Source: Neoarius graeffei (Eukaryota > Chordata > Actinopteri > Siluriformes > Ariidae). Taken from it: a stretch of 64,000 nt of DNA. The translations under genes and the position numbers were made by a program. Below the pieces are notes generated by a model that worked only from the letters and a program-made list of their open reading frames with translations, was not told the origin of the DNA and made no database searches. Below, in pieces: positions 44,868 through 59,538 of this stretch (positions within the stretch are counted from its first letter, which is position 1; each line of letters opens with the position of its first letter). The stretch covers positions 1,589,001 through 1,653,000 of the forward strand of contig NC_083586.1 in NCBI RefSeq assembly GCF_027579695.1, written 5' to 3'.

Positions 44868-45323
44868 TTGAGATGCGCTATCCTGGGGTTTAATATTGAA
44901 GGCACGTTCACGCTGTCCCTTTTCTTCCTCATCACCCGTTTCCTCTTTTTCATCACTTTGTTCGCACTGAACCCATTTTATAACGCCATCCAAGAAGGCT
45001 TTGTAAAACTGAAATTTTGGTTCGTACCAGTCTGTATGACTGGCCTCTCTTTCATAGTCCTCTTTTATCAATCTCTGTACTGATGCTTGCAAGTTATTAA
45101 ACTCAACGAAAAATCCCTCAAATAACTTAATTTGTTTCTCAACAGTTTCTTTATCTTGGCTGGATTCAATAAGGCTGTTGATTTCGTTACGTTTATGTGT
45201 TAGAACACCAAGCTTCCCTTTGCGTGCTGCAATTAACTTAAACAGTTCTCGTTCATTTGAGAAATCCTGGTCTTCAGTCTCTTCCTCAGTCATATTGAAA
45301 CTTAACTCAAAAGCTTTAAACAC
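44868..45323 (-). pseudogene. BEL/Pao gag N-terminal fragment
   Basis: Encodes a helical, charged segment: RKGKLGVLTHKRNEINSLIE, LFEGFFVEFNNLQASVQRLI and ASHTDWYEPKFQFYKAFLDG. This pattern of an N-terminal coiled region followed by an acidic tail resembles BEL/Pao gag proteins in fish. The frame ends where Harbinger sequence begins (CLHVAGYL is Harbinger-derived). Confidence 0.5.
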
Positions 45324-45711
45324 AAAAGTTCATTACTAACTTAAAAAGGTTGAACACAGCGCAGTAGGAAAGGCGAAAGGCAGTGCTCACAGGCCGGTTC
45401 AGTTTGTAAAGTGCGCACGGCAGCTCAAGTTCAAATGCAAGCACGGTGGCCCGTTCAGCCTTATTCTCACCAACCAGAAAAGTCAGTCAATCCTACAAGT
45501 ACGTAAATCCACATCCACGAACTCCCGACAAGTAATCCACAAGCTTGCGACAACGCAGCTTCCAATCTTCCAAGTATCCAAAGCAATATTTGAATTTCCA
45601 CCGCAGTCGCCCAAACTATTGCAACGCTTCCAAACTGTGGTTTTCCAACTTGCAGGAGATTTTCCTACTTCAGACTGGGTTTTCCAACTTTAGGCCGGTT
45701 TTTCAATGAGG

Positions 45712-46003
45712 CAATGTCTTCTTATAAGGCACTAGACGCCAGTCAGAGGTTTCAATAGTTGTTTTATTCCAAATGTAAATTAAGTAGTAAACAAAACGGC
45801 TCTTAAAGTCCATGAAACTAAACTTCACGCAAAAGAAAATGATAAGCAAACAAACGATTGAAAAACCATGTGCCTGCTGGCATCTCGAAGCTTCTAAACT
45901 TTCCATACACCCTTGAGCACTCATGCGTGCTCCACTAATTAGCGCAGGTGAACCAATTAACCCTTTCATGTACCAGGCTCCACTTAAGGCCAAGACCAAC
46001 ATC
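45712..46003 (-). repeat. Presumed BEL/Pao 5' LTR
   Basis: About 292 bp beginning TG and ending CA on the minus strand, with GGAATAAAACAAC before the end. No second LTR is in the window to confirm it. Confidence 0.4.
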
Positions 46004-46063
46004 TCATATCATCTCTAGCCACTTTATCCTGTTCTACAGGGTCGCAGGCAAGCTGGAGCCTAT
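46004..46063 (-). mobile_element. SINE 3'-end fragment
   Basis: On the minus strand it reads GGCTCCAGCTTGCCTGCGAC, then CCTGTAGAACAGGATAAAG and GGCTAGAGATGATATGAGA, the tail of the SINE family at 37402. It abuts the presumed LTR end. Confidence 0.7.
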
Positions 46064-46279
46064 GTTGCAACAGAAGGCTTGGTTCGTCTTAGAAATGGTC
46101 AATGCACGACATTGGGGATGGCGTACAAATCCTTAAGAACATCACAAGAAACTAAATTGCTATAGAGCATAATTTTTTGACACTGAATTTTCCCGATTCA
46201 GGGATTATTCTTTTGAGTACAAATTCCAACTCTGGACCCACCAGAGGCAACTATTTATTTAAATTGTATCCGTCATCGA

Positions 46280-46530
46280 TCAAGGGGTTGGCTTGGGAAG
46301 CAGAGAATTTTGAGGTCAAAAATCGCAATCATTGCTGATCAGTGGTTAAGGTTTGGGGTTAAGAAGCAGAACACTTAGAGTTTAAGAACACAATTACGGC
46401 TGGTTAAGTGGTTAAGGTCATGGGTCAAGAATTAGAAGGTTTTGAGGTTAAAACAGCAATCATTGCTAGTAAAGGGGTCAAGGTATTGTATACAGAATTA
46501 GAAGGCTCTGAGTGTAAGCAGCCAATTAAA
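46280..46530 (+). repeat. Degenerate ~70-bp tandem repeat
   Basis: Four irregular copies around GGTTAAGGTNNNGGGTCAAGAA-type text with AATCATTGCT and TTTGAGGTNAAAA (N marks variable bases). CCCTAA-like sequence follows at 46590 and 46860. Confidence 0.45.
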
Positions 46531-46869
46531 CCAAGTGGGGGTATCCAGTCAGTCAGACTTGTTTTAAGGGCTATTCCCCACAACCTCTACACCTAACCCT
46601 AACCCCTCAACCTACTCTCAACCAATAAAATCAAATCTTGGATCTGGACCTTCCCCTCATCCCGTTCCCAAACCCTGGTTGAGGACCATCAGTCTGATCA
46701 CCAACCCCTTCGACCAACATCCAGATTAAGGTACAGAAAGATTGTTTGCTCGGGAGTGTGGTGTCTGGGCTGTGGGGGGTGACAAAGTAGATGGACTTTG
46801 AACAGGCCCATGCAGAAAACAGGCCCCAGCTTTTGCTGGGGCAACGGAAAACTTTCACCCTCACCCTAC

Positions 46870-48760
46870 CCTAATCCTAACCAGAAGTAGCCTATTTTGG
46901 GGAGTGGGCCAAAGATAGCACCTTCTGGAACACCAAACTTTACTTTAGCATGCATACGAAAGTCACCATTTACATATACAAACTGACAATGATCAGTTAA
47001 ATAAGACCTGAGCCAGCAGAGGACCATTCCTTTATCTCCAATGACATTTTCTTGTCTATCCAGCAGAATGGAATGATCAGTGGTGTCAAAAGCTGCACTA
47101 AGGTTAAGCAGCACAAGCAAGGAGACACACCCCTGATCAGGAGCCATTAGTTGGTCATTTACTACTTTAACCAGTGCTGTGGCTCTGCTATGATGAGATC
47201 TAAATCCTTTTATGGATGTTATTCCCATGTAGATATGAGCATAACTGTTATGCCACAGTTTTTTCTAGGATTTTGGAGATAAAAGGGAGGTTTGATATTG
47301 GCCTATAATGGGACAGCTGACAAGGGTTGAGGTAGGTTCTTTAATCAAGAGTCTGACAACTGCTAGGTAAAAGGATTTAGGTACATAGCCATTGCTAAAA
47401 GAATAACTGATTGTTTTTCAAAGAGTTTTGAGTGCTTCTGGTGTTATTTGTTTAAAGAATCATATAGGTAAGGGGTGAAAAAAATCCCCACAAGTACACA
47501 AGTTGAAGATTTTGATTGAATAAGTGAAATTAGTTCGGTCTCTATAAGGAGTGTAAAACACAAATCATTGCTCATAGTCATAGTGTTGGATACTTATCAA
47601 ATTGTCTAGTTTCAAATTAATAGTTTGATATTTTTGCCTGATATTTTCAATTTTGCCATTGAAAAAACTTCATTAAGCCATCGCTACTACATATTGAAGG
47701 TTTGCATGTTTCTGTGGTGGTCTTATTCCTAGTAAATTTTGCTAAAGTATCCCATGAAAATTTAAGATTATTTTTGTTATCTTCTATTATGGTAGAGAGA
47801 AACATTGAACAAGCAGCATTAGAAGCTTGTCTCTGGAGTTCCAGTGGCTCTCATTCCATGCTAAATTGGAATACTATCAATTTTGTTTGACACCATTTTC
47901 TAATTTTACATGTTTTTTGTATGTTTTAAGGTGCATGTGTGATTGTTATCCCAAGGTGCTAGGTTTTTTTTTTTCTTCTGAATTATTTTCTTTTAAGTGG
48001 AGCTACATTATCTAAAGTAAAGCAGAATGTTGACTCGAAGCATTCAGTTGTCTGATCAAGTTCTATGAGGTCTAATGGGGATCCAATCATAGTTGATAAC
48101 TCTGGGAAACTACTGATAAAACTTTATACAGTAGTTGCTGTGAATGTACTTTTGATGTGATGGTGTGCAGGGTGCATATATTATTGTTAAGACATTTCAA
48201 AAAAGATGAGGTAATGGTCTGAGGGAGCATCAGACTGTGGAAGTATGACTATATTTTCTATATTTAATACAAATGCAAGTGCTAGATTGAGAGTGTGACC
48301 ACTAGGAATCATACAAAAACCTGAACAAAAATAGGGTTAGGTCCTATGACATTCTGATTCACCCCTACTGAATCTAGAATGGACACGGATGCTGTTCTCA
48401 GTCTTCCAGGTGATCAAAACAATGTCTCTAACAATTAATTTGTTGTCTAAAGATACAACAAGGTTTGAGAAATTCTGCAAATTCAGAAACAACTTCAGAA
48501 TTTAAACCATGGATCTGTAAATAATTAGTTGAATCAACTGCGTAGATTTTTTTTTAGCTACATACATTAGGATAAAGAACTTCAAGCATACTGAATTTTT
48601 GTTCAGGTTTTTGAACAATTCCTAGATTATTATAAACAAATTTGATGCCTTCTCCTCAACCAGTGAGACGAGGTGGATGCATATAGTTGGACGAGCTTCA
48701 TTTAAGTGCTCCATACTCATTTGGTTTGATCGACATTTCCATTAAACATTAAAATCCTGA
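46870..48760 (-). pseudogene. Old L2/CR1-type LINE remnant
   Basis: The minus strand gives, in pieces, KFVYNNLGIVQKPEQKFSML near 48650, FPELSTMIGSPLDLIELDQT and TLDNVAPLKRK near 48080, and the RT segment GFRSHHSRATALVKVVNDQL, LNLSAAFDTTDHSILLDR and VPEGAIFGPL at 46866-47228. The order is that of an L2-type ORF2. Many stops and frame shifts show age. The C-terminal part is missing. Confidence 0.65.
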
Positions 48761-51122
<2,362 letters not shown>

Positions 51123-51987
51123 CTGGAGAAATGAAAGGACAAAAATAACAAATTGAATATGAAATGCAACAAGATTATAAAATATAACAACACTAACCCA
51201 ATGTAAGGAGTGCTTTTACTGAAACTTAATCAAGATTCTACATGAATTAAGACAGACAAAAACAAAAGGTTGCAGACTAAGATATAGCAGCCTCTTGCTT
51301 GGAATACTGGGAGATTCAATAAGGTCCTGGAACAGCAGCTATGCACAGCATTGGCCATAGCCCCGTGGGTCTGACTGACCAAAGGGGAGTTGTTGGTTCT
51401 TGTTGGACATCATGTCAAGTCTAGGTAATGGCAAGCCTAGCCTTATTTACATCTCATCCAGGATTGAGAAGGAAACTCAGATTCAAGGTTCTGAAAGATC
51501 CAAAAATGGGCCTTATTTATCAAACTGGATATGGATAGATTTATTTGCAAATCTGTATTTTCTATCTGGATTTTTTATATGGATTAGGTTGTCAAGTTTA
51601 AAAACACTTATTAATTTCAATTACACACTAATTTCATGAAATTAAGTTTTGTGGGATTTTGTGAAGCCCCATGATTCATAATGTAATTGATGAAAGCAAG
51701 CCAACATCCATAAATTAAGACATATAACAATAGTCATTTAATTTAAATGTAGGCATATTAAAAAAAAAAAGGGACACACTGCATCGGTTCAGATGGCATT
51801 CAAGTAGGTCTGCAGCAATAGGAATTTCCTTACTGCAGTATTTGAAGAACGCCACGGTGTGATTTGTAGTAATAAAGCAACCAAACCTCCATGTGTTTAA
51901 TTGTTCGTTAATTCATCAGACACTATTTGTTCCTTAACATGTTAAAGTTCTTCAGCTGCAAGAGTTTAAAGTGCATATCCTGGACCT
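51123..51987. other. prdm9-like intron, no gene seen
   Basis: AT-rich intron sequence; open frames are short and lack motifs. Confidence 0.6.
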
Positions 51988-52027
51988 ATTTATTTATTTA
52001 TTTATTTATTTTTTTATATATATATAT
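51988..52027 (+). repeat. (TTTA)n and (TA)n microsatellite
   Basis: TTTATTTATTTATTTATTTA followed by TATATATATATA. Confidence 0.85.
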
Positions 52028-52165
52028 GAAAAGTATGTCCCTTTACACACTCATCCAGAAGGGTAATTTTGCACAAGACCATCTGTCCACAGCAGAAAAA
52101 AATAAAATAACAAAACACGTCTGGAAAAATCCCAAGGGAGTCTGGAGCCAGATTTGTGACGTCAC

Positions 52166-52334
52166 CTGCGGAAGCGCCAGCAGGGTGCGAGAGCTTGCAC
52201 GGTTTCAGTGCACAGCCTGTGTAGACCAAGCGCTCCCATTTCTCTCTCATTGTCCGGTCTTTTGGGAAACGATGAGTACTAATCCCATCATGATTGGTGT
52301 TGCTACACCCTCCTACGATACATCTGTTAACCAT
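52166..52334 (-). CDS. THAP-domain first exon (transposon-derived)
   Basis: The minus-strand ATG opens MVNRCIVGGCSNTNHDGIS, followed by THRFPKDRTMREKWERLV. This has the THAP start, the C-x4-C pair, the RFPKD turn and the invariant Trp. A good donor (CCGCAGGTGACG) ends it, although the frame stays open beyond, to about 52014. The C-x2-H half is not clearly seen downstream. It is the best preserved of four THAP exons in the window. It lies in an intron of the prdm9-like gene on the same strand. Confidence 0.55.
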
Positions 52335-52632
52335 TTTAATAATTACGTGATAATGTTGAAGAAATTTGCAGAAAACCACCAGGTCGTTTTCTCATAAACA
52401 AACCAGCGCTGATGTAGGATTCAGAGGGAGGCATTCCGCACGTGACATCATGAAAATCATTGTTTACTGGGAAATTCAAATGCCAAGTTTTTCCAGAGGC
52501 GGACCGAGTCGCCTCAAATGGCTTGATTTCAGCTGAATTTTTCTGGTATTGCACAAGGTAAAAAAAAATTTCAGAGAATGCAGAATGTTATAGATATTTG
52601 ACCAAAGTTTAATATAAAATAGGAGAATTACA

Positions 52633-54420
52633 TTGATCTTGCTCCTGAATTTACCCGTGATATGCACTATATCACAAGATGTGCACTGTGTCACAAGATG
52701 CCTGAGTGGAAAGAAAAACTTCCAAAAGAAGAACCCCCTTAGAGGTAAAGATGACAAACTCATAAGTAAAACAGAGGAACAGCTAGATAGATGGAGAGAA
52801 CATTTCCAAGAAGTTCTCAACAGACCATTTCCAGAAGACCCCCCAGTGCTAACACCAGCAGCAGCTGATCTTGACATAAGGATAGGGCTTATCTCTAAGA
52901 GAGAAATTCGTGATGCATTGAGGAAACTCAAAAATGGGAAAGCTGCTGGAGCTGATAACATACCACCTGAAGCGCTGAAAGCTGGAGGAGAGGTGACCGT
53001 AAACGCTCTCCACTCTCTTCTACTCAAAATTTGGGATACAGAATCAATTCCCAAAGAGTGGAACAAAGGACTGCTGGCAAAGATTCCTAAAAAGGGAGAT
53101 CTTAGCCACTGTAAAAACTGGAGAGGAATCATGTTACTAGTTATCACAAGCAAAGTCATGACAAGAGTAATCCTAGAAAGACTGAAGGAAAAACTAGACC
53201 TAAAGCTAAGGGATGAGCAAGCAGGCTTTCGAGCTGAAAGATCATGCTGTGACCAAATAGCCACACTGAGAATAATAATTGAACAGTCTCTTGAGTGGAA
53301 TTCCAGACTCTACATGACCTTTGTGGACTTGGAAAAAGCCTTTGATTCAGTGGACCAGGCCACACTCTGGCATCTTCTGAGACATTATGGAGTGCCAGAC
53401 AAAATGGTCAGGATGATCAAAGTGATGTATGATGGTTTTGAAGCCAGTGTTATACATGACGGAACAACAACAACACAAGGATTTTAAATAAAAACGGGAG
53501 TAAAACAAGGCTGCTTGCTAAGTCCTCTACTGTTTCTCGTCCTGCTGGACTGGGTAACACGCGAGTCCTATGGAAGAGAGAAGACAGGAATCCAGTGGAC
53601 ACTAACCAGACAGTTAGAAGACATAGAATTTGCAGACAACCTGTGCTTGTTAAGCCACAAAATAATGCACGAGACAGAAAGTAAACACCTTGAAGAGAAA
53701 TGCAGAGAGTGGGCCTCAATATAAATGTGGACAAAACAAAGGAAATGAGAGTCAAGACCCCTGCAAATGCCAACGAGATCAAATGTGGAGAAGAAACCAT
53801 TGATAGAGTAAAACAGTTCCGTTACCTTGGCAGTATAGTTTCAGAATCTGGAGGAACAGAAGATGATGTGATGGCCCGAAAAGGAAACACACAACAAATG
53901 TTTTCCACTCTAAGCAAAGTTTGGAGATCTAGAGCCATTTCCTTGAAGACCAAACTAAGGATTTTTAACTCCAGTGTAAAAACTGTCCTTTTGTATGGAT
54001 GTGAAACATGGAAAATAAACAAGAGTATCTTGGCTAAACTACAACCATTCATCAACAAAAAGCTAAGACATCTATGTGGCATCTGGTGGCCAAATACAAT
54101 TACCAACAAAGAGCTGTGGAGACGAACCGAACAGGAAGAACTGGAAATAACCATCAAGAAAAGAAAGTGAAAATGGATTGGACACACACTGAGAAAGCCA
54201 GAGTCGAACCTCACAAGACATGCACTTGACTGGAACCCCCAAGGCGCAAGACGCCGAGGAAGGCCCAAAGACTCATGGCGAAGAACCACCAGAGAAGAAC
54301 TCCAGAAAATCAACATCACCTGGAACGAAGCCAAGAGGAAAAGCCAAGATCGTGTTGTCTGGAGGCATATAGTAGAAGCCCTATGCTCTGCCCAGAGCGA
54401 AGAGGAGAAGAGGATGCACT
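52633..54420 (+). pseudogene. Non-LTR retrotransposon reverse transcriptase, 5'-truncated and broken
   Basis: Encodes KLKNGKAAGADNIPPEALKA, EWNKGLLAKIPKKGD, EQAGFRAERSCCDQIATLR and [11 protein letters not shown] up to a TAA at about 53485. It continues in phase with GVKQGCLLSPLLF and EFADNLCLLS, then after a frame change VDKTKEMRV and QFRYLGSIVSESGG, and after another stop KWIGHTLRKP and GRPKDSW. The catalytic motif reads FADN where FADD is expected. The endonuclease part is absent. It is RTE-like in general style but a different family from the LINE at 18395. Confidence 0.75.
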
Positions 54421-55315
54421 TTAAGGAGCTAAAATTTAACATAATTAAAAAGATAAGTTCTCCATGGTATGACTCTTGTGGAATTATTGAATTCCATAAA
54501 AATACTCAAATTGTTATTGCTTGTTAAATTGCTTGATAATATAACCATCACATATGCTCCTGAAATAAAGCAAATGTGTTGCAATTGATTTTTATAATGG
54601 TTGATGGGTTTGATTGACATCTGCATTATCTAATTAACAACTTCGCTTGGTTCAGACACACTGCATGCGTGTTTTCAACTAACTTCTTTCCAGCCAGCTG
54701 GTTATATTGCACTGAAGGTATTTTAATGACGCCCCCCCCCGTGTTTCTGTAATATGGGGAGGTCTGACATTATCCTATATTATGTGTTTGCTGTGACAGG
54801 GCATTCCCCCCAATTTTCTCCCTAATTTAGCCATGACCAATTCCCACCCATCAGACTCCTCTCCAGTATCACATAACAGCTACCAACCAGGGAGGGCTAT
54901 CATGTGCTTCCTCCAAGACAAGAAACACCAGTTGACCACATTTTACTCATACAATGTCAGGGGGCTGCAAAGCACACTCGGACGAAAGCCCAATCCACTT
55001 ACTTCCTATTAAATGTGCTCTCACACACCCATGACTGGCCAGTGTAACTGACAGGGCAGAGAAGAGACAGCATGCCATCTCTCCCTCCCAGAGAGCCCAG
55101 ACAATTTTGCTCTCTTGAGCTCCCAACCACAGATGATTGTGGCGTCATCAGGATTTGAAAGTGGCAATATCTGGATGATGGGGAGGATGACGGGGAGAAC
55201 ACTTTTCTGCTGTGCCACTCGGGATCCACAGGGCACGCATTGCATTTTACGCTACTTCTGGTTAAACTGGGCATGATGAATAAAACTACAACAATATCTT
55301 GTGGTTTATTATATA
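54421..55315. other. prdm9-like intron, no gene seen
   Basis: Unassigned sequence with a short C run near 54735. No coding feature recognised. Confidence 0.55.
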
Positions 55316-56930
55316 CAGTGGTGCTTGAAAGTTTGTGAACCCTTTAGAATTTTCTACATTTCTGCATAAATATGACCTAAAACAACATCAGATTTTCACA
55401 CAAGTCTTAAAAGTAGATCAAGAGAACCCAGTTAAACAAATGAGACAACAATATTATACTTGGTCATTTATTTATTGAGGAAAGTGATCCAATATTACAT
55501 ATCTGTGAGTGGCAAAAGTATGTGAACCTCTAGGATTAGCAGTTAATTTGAAGGTGAAATTAGAGTCAGGTGTTTTCAATCAATGGGATGACAATCAGGT
55601 GTGAGTGGGCACCCTGTTTTATTTAAAAAAAACAGGGATATATTAAAGTCTGACCTTCACAACACATGTTTGTGGAAGTGTATCATGGCATGAACAAAGG
55701 AGATTTCTGAGGACCTCAGAAAAAGCGTTGCTGATGCTCATCAGGCAGGAAAAGGTTACAAAACCGTCTCTAAAGAGACGGTTTTGGACTCCACCAATCC
55801 ACAGTCAGACAGATCGTGTATAAGTAGAGGAAATTCAAGACCGTTGTTACCCTCCCCAGGAGTGGTCAACCAACAGAGATCACTCCAAGAGCAAGGCATG
55901 TAATAGTCGGCGAAGTCACAAAGGACCCCAGAGTAACTTCGAAGCAACTGAAGGCCTCTCTCACATCGGCTAATGTTATGTTCATGAGTCCACCATCAGG
56001 AGAACACTGAACAACAACGGTGTGCATGGTAGGGCTGCAAGGAGAAAGCCACTGCTCTCCAAAAAGAACATTGCTGCTCGTCTGCAGTTTGCTAAAGATC
56101 ATGTGGACAAGCCAGAAAGCTATTGGAAAAATGTTTTGTGGATGGATGAGACCAAAATAGAACTTTTTGGTTTTAATGAGAAGCGTTATGTTTGGAGAAA
56201 GGAAAACACTGCATTCCAGCATAAGAACCTTATCCCATCTGTGAAACATGGTGGTGGTACTATCATGGATTGGGCCTGTTTTGATGCATCTGGGCCAGGA
56301 CAGCTTGCCATCATTGATGGAACAATGAATTCTGAATTATACCAGTGAATTCTAAAGGAAAATGTCAGGACATCTGTCCATGAACTTAATCTCAAGAGAA
56401 GGTGGGTCATGCAGCAAGACAACGACCCTAAGCACACAAGTTGTTCTACCAAAGAATGGTTAAAGAAGAATAAAGTTAATGTTTTGGAATGGCCAAGTCA
56501 AAGTCCTGACCTTAATCCAATCAAAATGTTGTGGAAGGACCTGAAGTGAGCAGTTCATGTGAGGAAACCCACCAACATCCCAGAGTTCAAGCTGTTCTGT
56601 ATGGAGGAATGGGCTAAAATTCCTCCAAGCCAGTGTGCAGGACTGATCAACAGTTATCGGAAATGTTTAGTTGCAGTTATTGCTGCACAAGGGGGCACAC
56701 CAGATACTGAAAGCAAAGGTTCACATATTTTTGCCACTCACAGATATGTAATATTGGATCATTTTCCTCAATAAATAAATGACCCAGTATAATATTGTTG
56801 TCTCATTTGTTTAACTGGGTTCTCTTTATCTACTTTTAGGACTTGGGTGAAAATCTGATGTTGTTTTAGGTCATATTTATGCAGAAATATAGAAAATTCT
56901 AAAGGGTTCACAAACTTTCAAGCACCACTG
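55316..56930 (+). mobile_element. Tc1-type transposon, degenerate
   Basis: Ends CAGTGGTGCTTGAAAGTTTG and its inverted copy, flanked by TA. The inverted repeats extend well over 100 bp inward (AACATCAGATTTTCAC, CCAGTTAAACAAATGAGACA). Confidence 0.9.
55690..56770 (+). pseudogene. Tc1 transposase pseudogene
   Basis: The longest clean piece, 56022-56345, encodes ARLQFAKDHVDKPESYWKNV, then [11 protein letters not shown] (first catalytic Asp) and KHGGGTIMDWACFDASGPGQ. The paired-domain half upstream and the DNDPKHT and PDLNPI regions downstream are broken by stops. Confidence 0.85.
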
Positions 56931-57205
56931 TAGTCAGTTTTGCAATAGCAAGATATGCAGTGGGCAGACTTCACGTGTCTCAAAGGAAGCTGATAGACTT
57001 CACCCTCTCTGGTTGGTCATGGTCATATGATCGAGAAGACCTACCTGGTTGGTGGAACAGGCCAAAATGAGGTCTCTGGGGAATGCTCTAAATATTGCAG
57101 ACTGCATTGTACAACAGCTTTCATCCCAGAAACACTGGTAGGCTCAGAAACGTCACAAAATGATGCAGAAAATAACCTCTATAACCTCTTAGACAAAAGT
57201 AACAC

Positions 57206-57384
57206 CTTGCTGTCTGGTTGTTCCTGTAGGTGCAGGACTGAGTTCTTTGGTGTACTCCTCTTCATACCACACCAATAGCTCCTGTCCTGGGTTAATGGAT
57301 CGACAGCAACGATACAGAATTCCCCCTTGATATTCAAATGCCACAAGATTCTGTTCTTCTTCATTACGGGCACAATTCACATAC
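57206..57384 (-). CDS. prdm9-like exon: end of PR/SET domain
   Basis: Starts after the minus-strand acceptor CTCACTCTTTTAG, finishing the Arg codon of the previous exon, and reads [40 protein letters not shown] and EEEYTKEL. These are the hallmark strands of the PRDM9 PR/SET methyltransferase, which trimethylates histone H3 at K4 and K36 at recombination hotspots. The tyrosines in ILYRCCR and LLVWY, equivalent to active-site tyrosines as I recall, are kept. The donor CAGCAAGGTGTT leaves one base, matching the zinc-finger exon 6 kb downstream. Without splicing the frame would stop a few codons later. Confidence 0.85.
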
Positions 57385-57554
57385 CTAAAAGAGTGAGGCA
57401 ATGTTTCAGAAAACGGTAAAAAATCAGATCAGAGTTACAGACTTGGAGAAAGTATGGCGGAGATATCAATGATATGAAGATAAAGTTCTTCCAACAAATG
57501 AGGAGCTGTAAAATCAAATCACTAAAACGACCCAACAGCTAGTGTACTGCTCAC

Positions 57555-57622
57555 CTCATCCAATTCACATGCGTCTCTCTTTTGGCATCAATGTATTCTT
57601 CACACTGCATGCTCCTGAATAC
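57555..57622 (-). CDS. prdm9-like exon: PR/SET domain, NWMRYVN junction
   Basis: A 68-base exon between TATTTTTCTACAG and GTGAGC on the minus strand. It encodes VFRSMQCEEYIDAKRETHVN and WM, with two bases of the following Arg. The WMR-YVNCAR junction with the next exon is the PRDM-family SET signature. Earlier exons (the SET start, and KRAB and SSXRD if present) would lie beyond 64000. Confidence 0.8.
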
Positions 57623-57956
57623 CTGTAGAAAAATATCACATTTACTTTTTTTTTTACACGAAATCAATACAGTGGGGCAAAAAAGTATTTAGTCAGCCAC
57701 CAATTGTGCAAGTTCTCCCACTTAAAAAGATGAGAGTGGCCTGTAATTTTCATCATAGGTACACTTCAACTATGAGAGACAGAATGGGGGGAAGAATCCA
57801 GGAAATCACATTGTAGGATTTTTAATTAATTAATTGGTAAATTCCTCGGTAAAATAAGTATTTGGTCACCTACAAACAAGCAAGATTTCTGGCTCTCACA
57901 GACCTGTAACTTCTTTAAGAGGCTCCTTTGTCCTCCACTTGTTACCTACACTAATG

Positions 57957-58547
57957 TAGTCTGGCTAACGCAACAAAGCTCTACGAGCTATTGGTCTGGC
58001 CAAGATATTAAGCCCAACCGTTTCCCAGAGCCCGTGGTTGACCCACCTCCCTGAAATGCCTCAGTTTGCTACTGGTCGAAGCCAGAAAAGGCTGTGACGA
58101 AGCTTAAACCAATCACATCACTCTTACTTCTGACGTATGCGACGCGAGGGGGCTAACTGGTAGATTAAACTCTTACCAAAGCCGGTCGGGAGCAAGGCGA
58201 AAATGTCCTTCCTTTCAATAAATACCTCCAGGGCTGCTCTTTGCTCCGTTTTCAATGAGAACTTCCCGTTGAATGCTTTCAATACAGCATCTATGCGTAA
58301 TAGATGCGGAAGCGTGAATGAAGCGCTTCCGGCATAGATTCTGTAAACAATCTATGGCTTCCGGTCGCAGTTCTACTACGTCAGTGCCTTGAACACGCCT
58401 CTACCCAGGGCTGTTGGAGATGCTCAAAGTTGATTGGTTCCCGATTTTTCGGGAGCTTGGAAGAGCTGTAGATAGCTTGCCTGGCCAGACTAAGCTCGCA
58501 ACAGGCCCTCGTGTTGCGTCACGCTTAGGATGGGCGGGCCCAGGCTA
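57957..58547. mobile_element. Short hAT-like MITE in the Tc1 5' region
   Basis: Begins TAGTCTGGCTAACGC and ends GGGCCCAGGCTA, imperfect inverted ends. Flanks CACTAATG and TATTAATG agree at 6 of 8 positions. It splits Tc1 sequence that otherwise runs TTACCT...TTAATGGCACCTG. No coding sequence. Confidence 0.55.
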
Positions 58548-58631
58548 GTATTAATGGCACCTGTTTGAACTCATTATCAGTATAAAAGACACCTGTCCAC
58601 AACCTCAAACAGTCACACTCCAAACTCCACT

Positions 58632-59538
58632 ATGGGCAAGACCAAAGAGCTGTCAAAGGACACCAGAAACAAAATTGTAGACCTGCACCAGGCTGGGAAG
58701 ACTGAATCTGCAATAGGTAAGCAGCTTGGTGTGAAGAAATCAACTGTGGGAGCAATTATTAGAAAATGGAAGACATACAAGACCACTGATAATCTCCCTC
58801 GATCTGGGGCTCCACGCAAGATCTCACCCAGTGGGGTCAAAATGATCACAAGAACGGTGAGCAAAGCAAAAATCCCAGAACCACACGGGGGGGGACCTAG
58901 TGAATGACCTGCAGAGAGCTGGGACCAAAGTAACAAAGGCTACCATCAGTAACACACTACACCGCCAGGGACTCAAATCCTGCAGTGCCAGACGTGTTCC
59001 CCTGCTTAAGCCAGTACATGTCCAGGCCCGTCTGAAGTTTGCTAGAGAGCATGTGGATGATCCAGAAGAGGATTGGGAGAATGTCATATGGTCAGATGAA
59101 ACCAAAATAGAACTTTTTGGTAAAAACTCAACTTGTCGTGTTTGGAGGAGAAAGAATGCTGAGTTGCATCCAAAGAACACCATACCTACTGTGAAGCATG
59201 GGAGTGGAAACATCATGCTTTGGGGCCGTTTTTCTGCAAAGAGACCAGGACGACTGATCTGTGTAAAGGAAAGAATGAATGGGGCCATGTATCGTGAGAT
59301 TTTGAGTGAAAACTTCCTTCCATCAGCAAAGGCATTGAAGATGAAACGTGGCTGGGTCTTTCAGCATGACAATGATCCCAAACACACCGCCCGGGCAACG
59401 AAGGAGTGGCTTTGTAAGAAGCATTTCAAGGTCCTGGAGTGGCCTAGCCAGTCTCCAGATCTCAACCCCATAGAAAATCTTTGGAGGGAGTTGAAAGTCC
59501 GTGTTGCCCAGCGACAGCCCCAAAACATCACTGCTCTA
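58632..59538 (+). pseudogene. Tc1 transposase, N-terminal and central part
   Basis: Opens [20 protein letters not shown] with two helix-turn-helix units ([21 protein letters not shown]-like [15 protein letters not shown]). A run of eight G residues at about 58889 shifts the frame between the paired domain and [20 protein letters not shown]. The catalytic core is intact: [29 protein letters not shown] and [15 protein letters not shown], giving D, D and E. The L2 insertion cuts it at NITAL. Confidence 0.85.

Larger units (their letters stand above)
44850..46003 (-). mobile_element. BEL/Pao-type LTR retrotransposon, 5' remnant
   Basis: The minus strand shows a presumed LTR (46003-45712, TGTTGGTC to AAGACA, with an internal AATAAA), a leader of about 400 bp and the start of gag. 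The Harbinger element interrupts it at about 44830; no pol is present. Confidence 0.55.
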
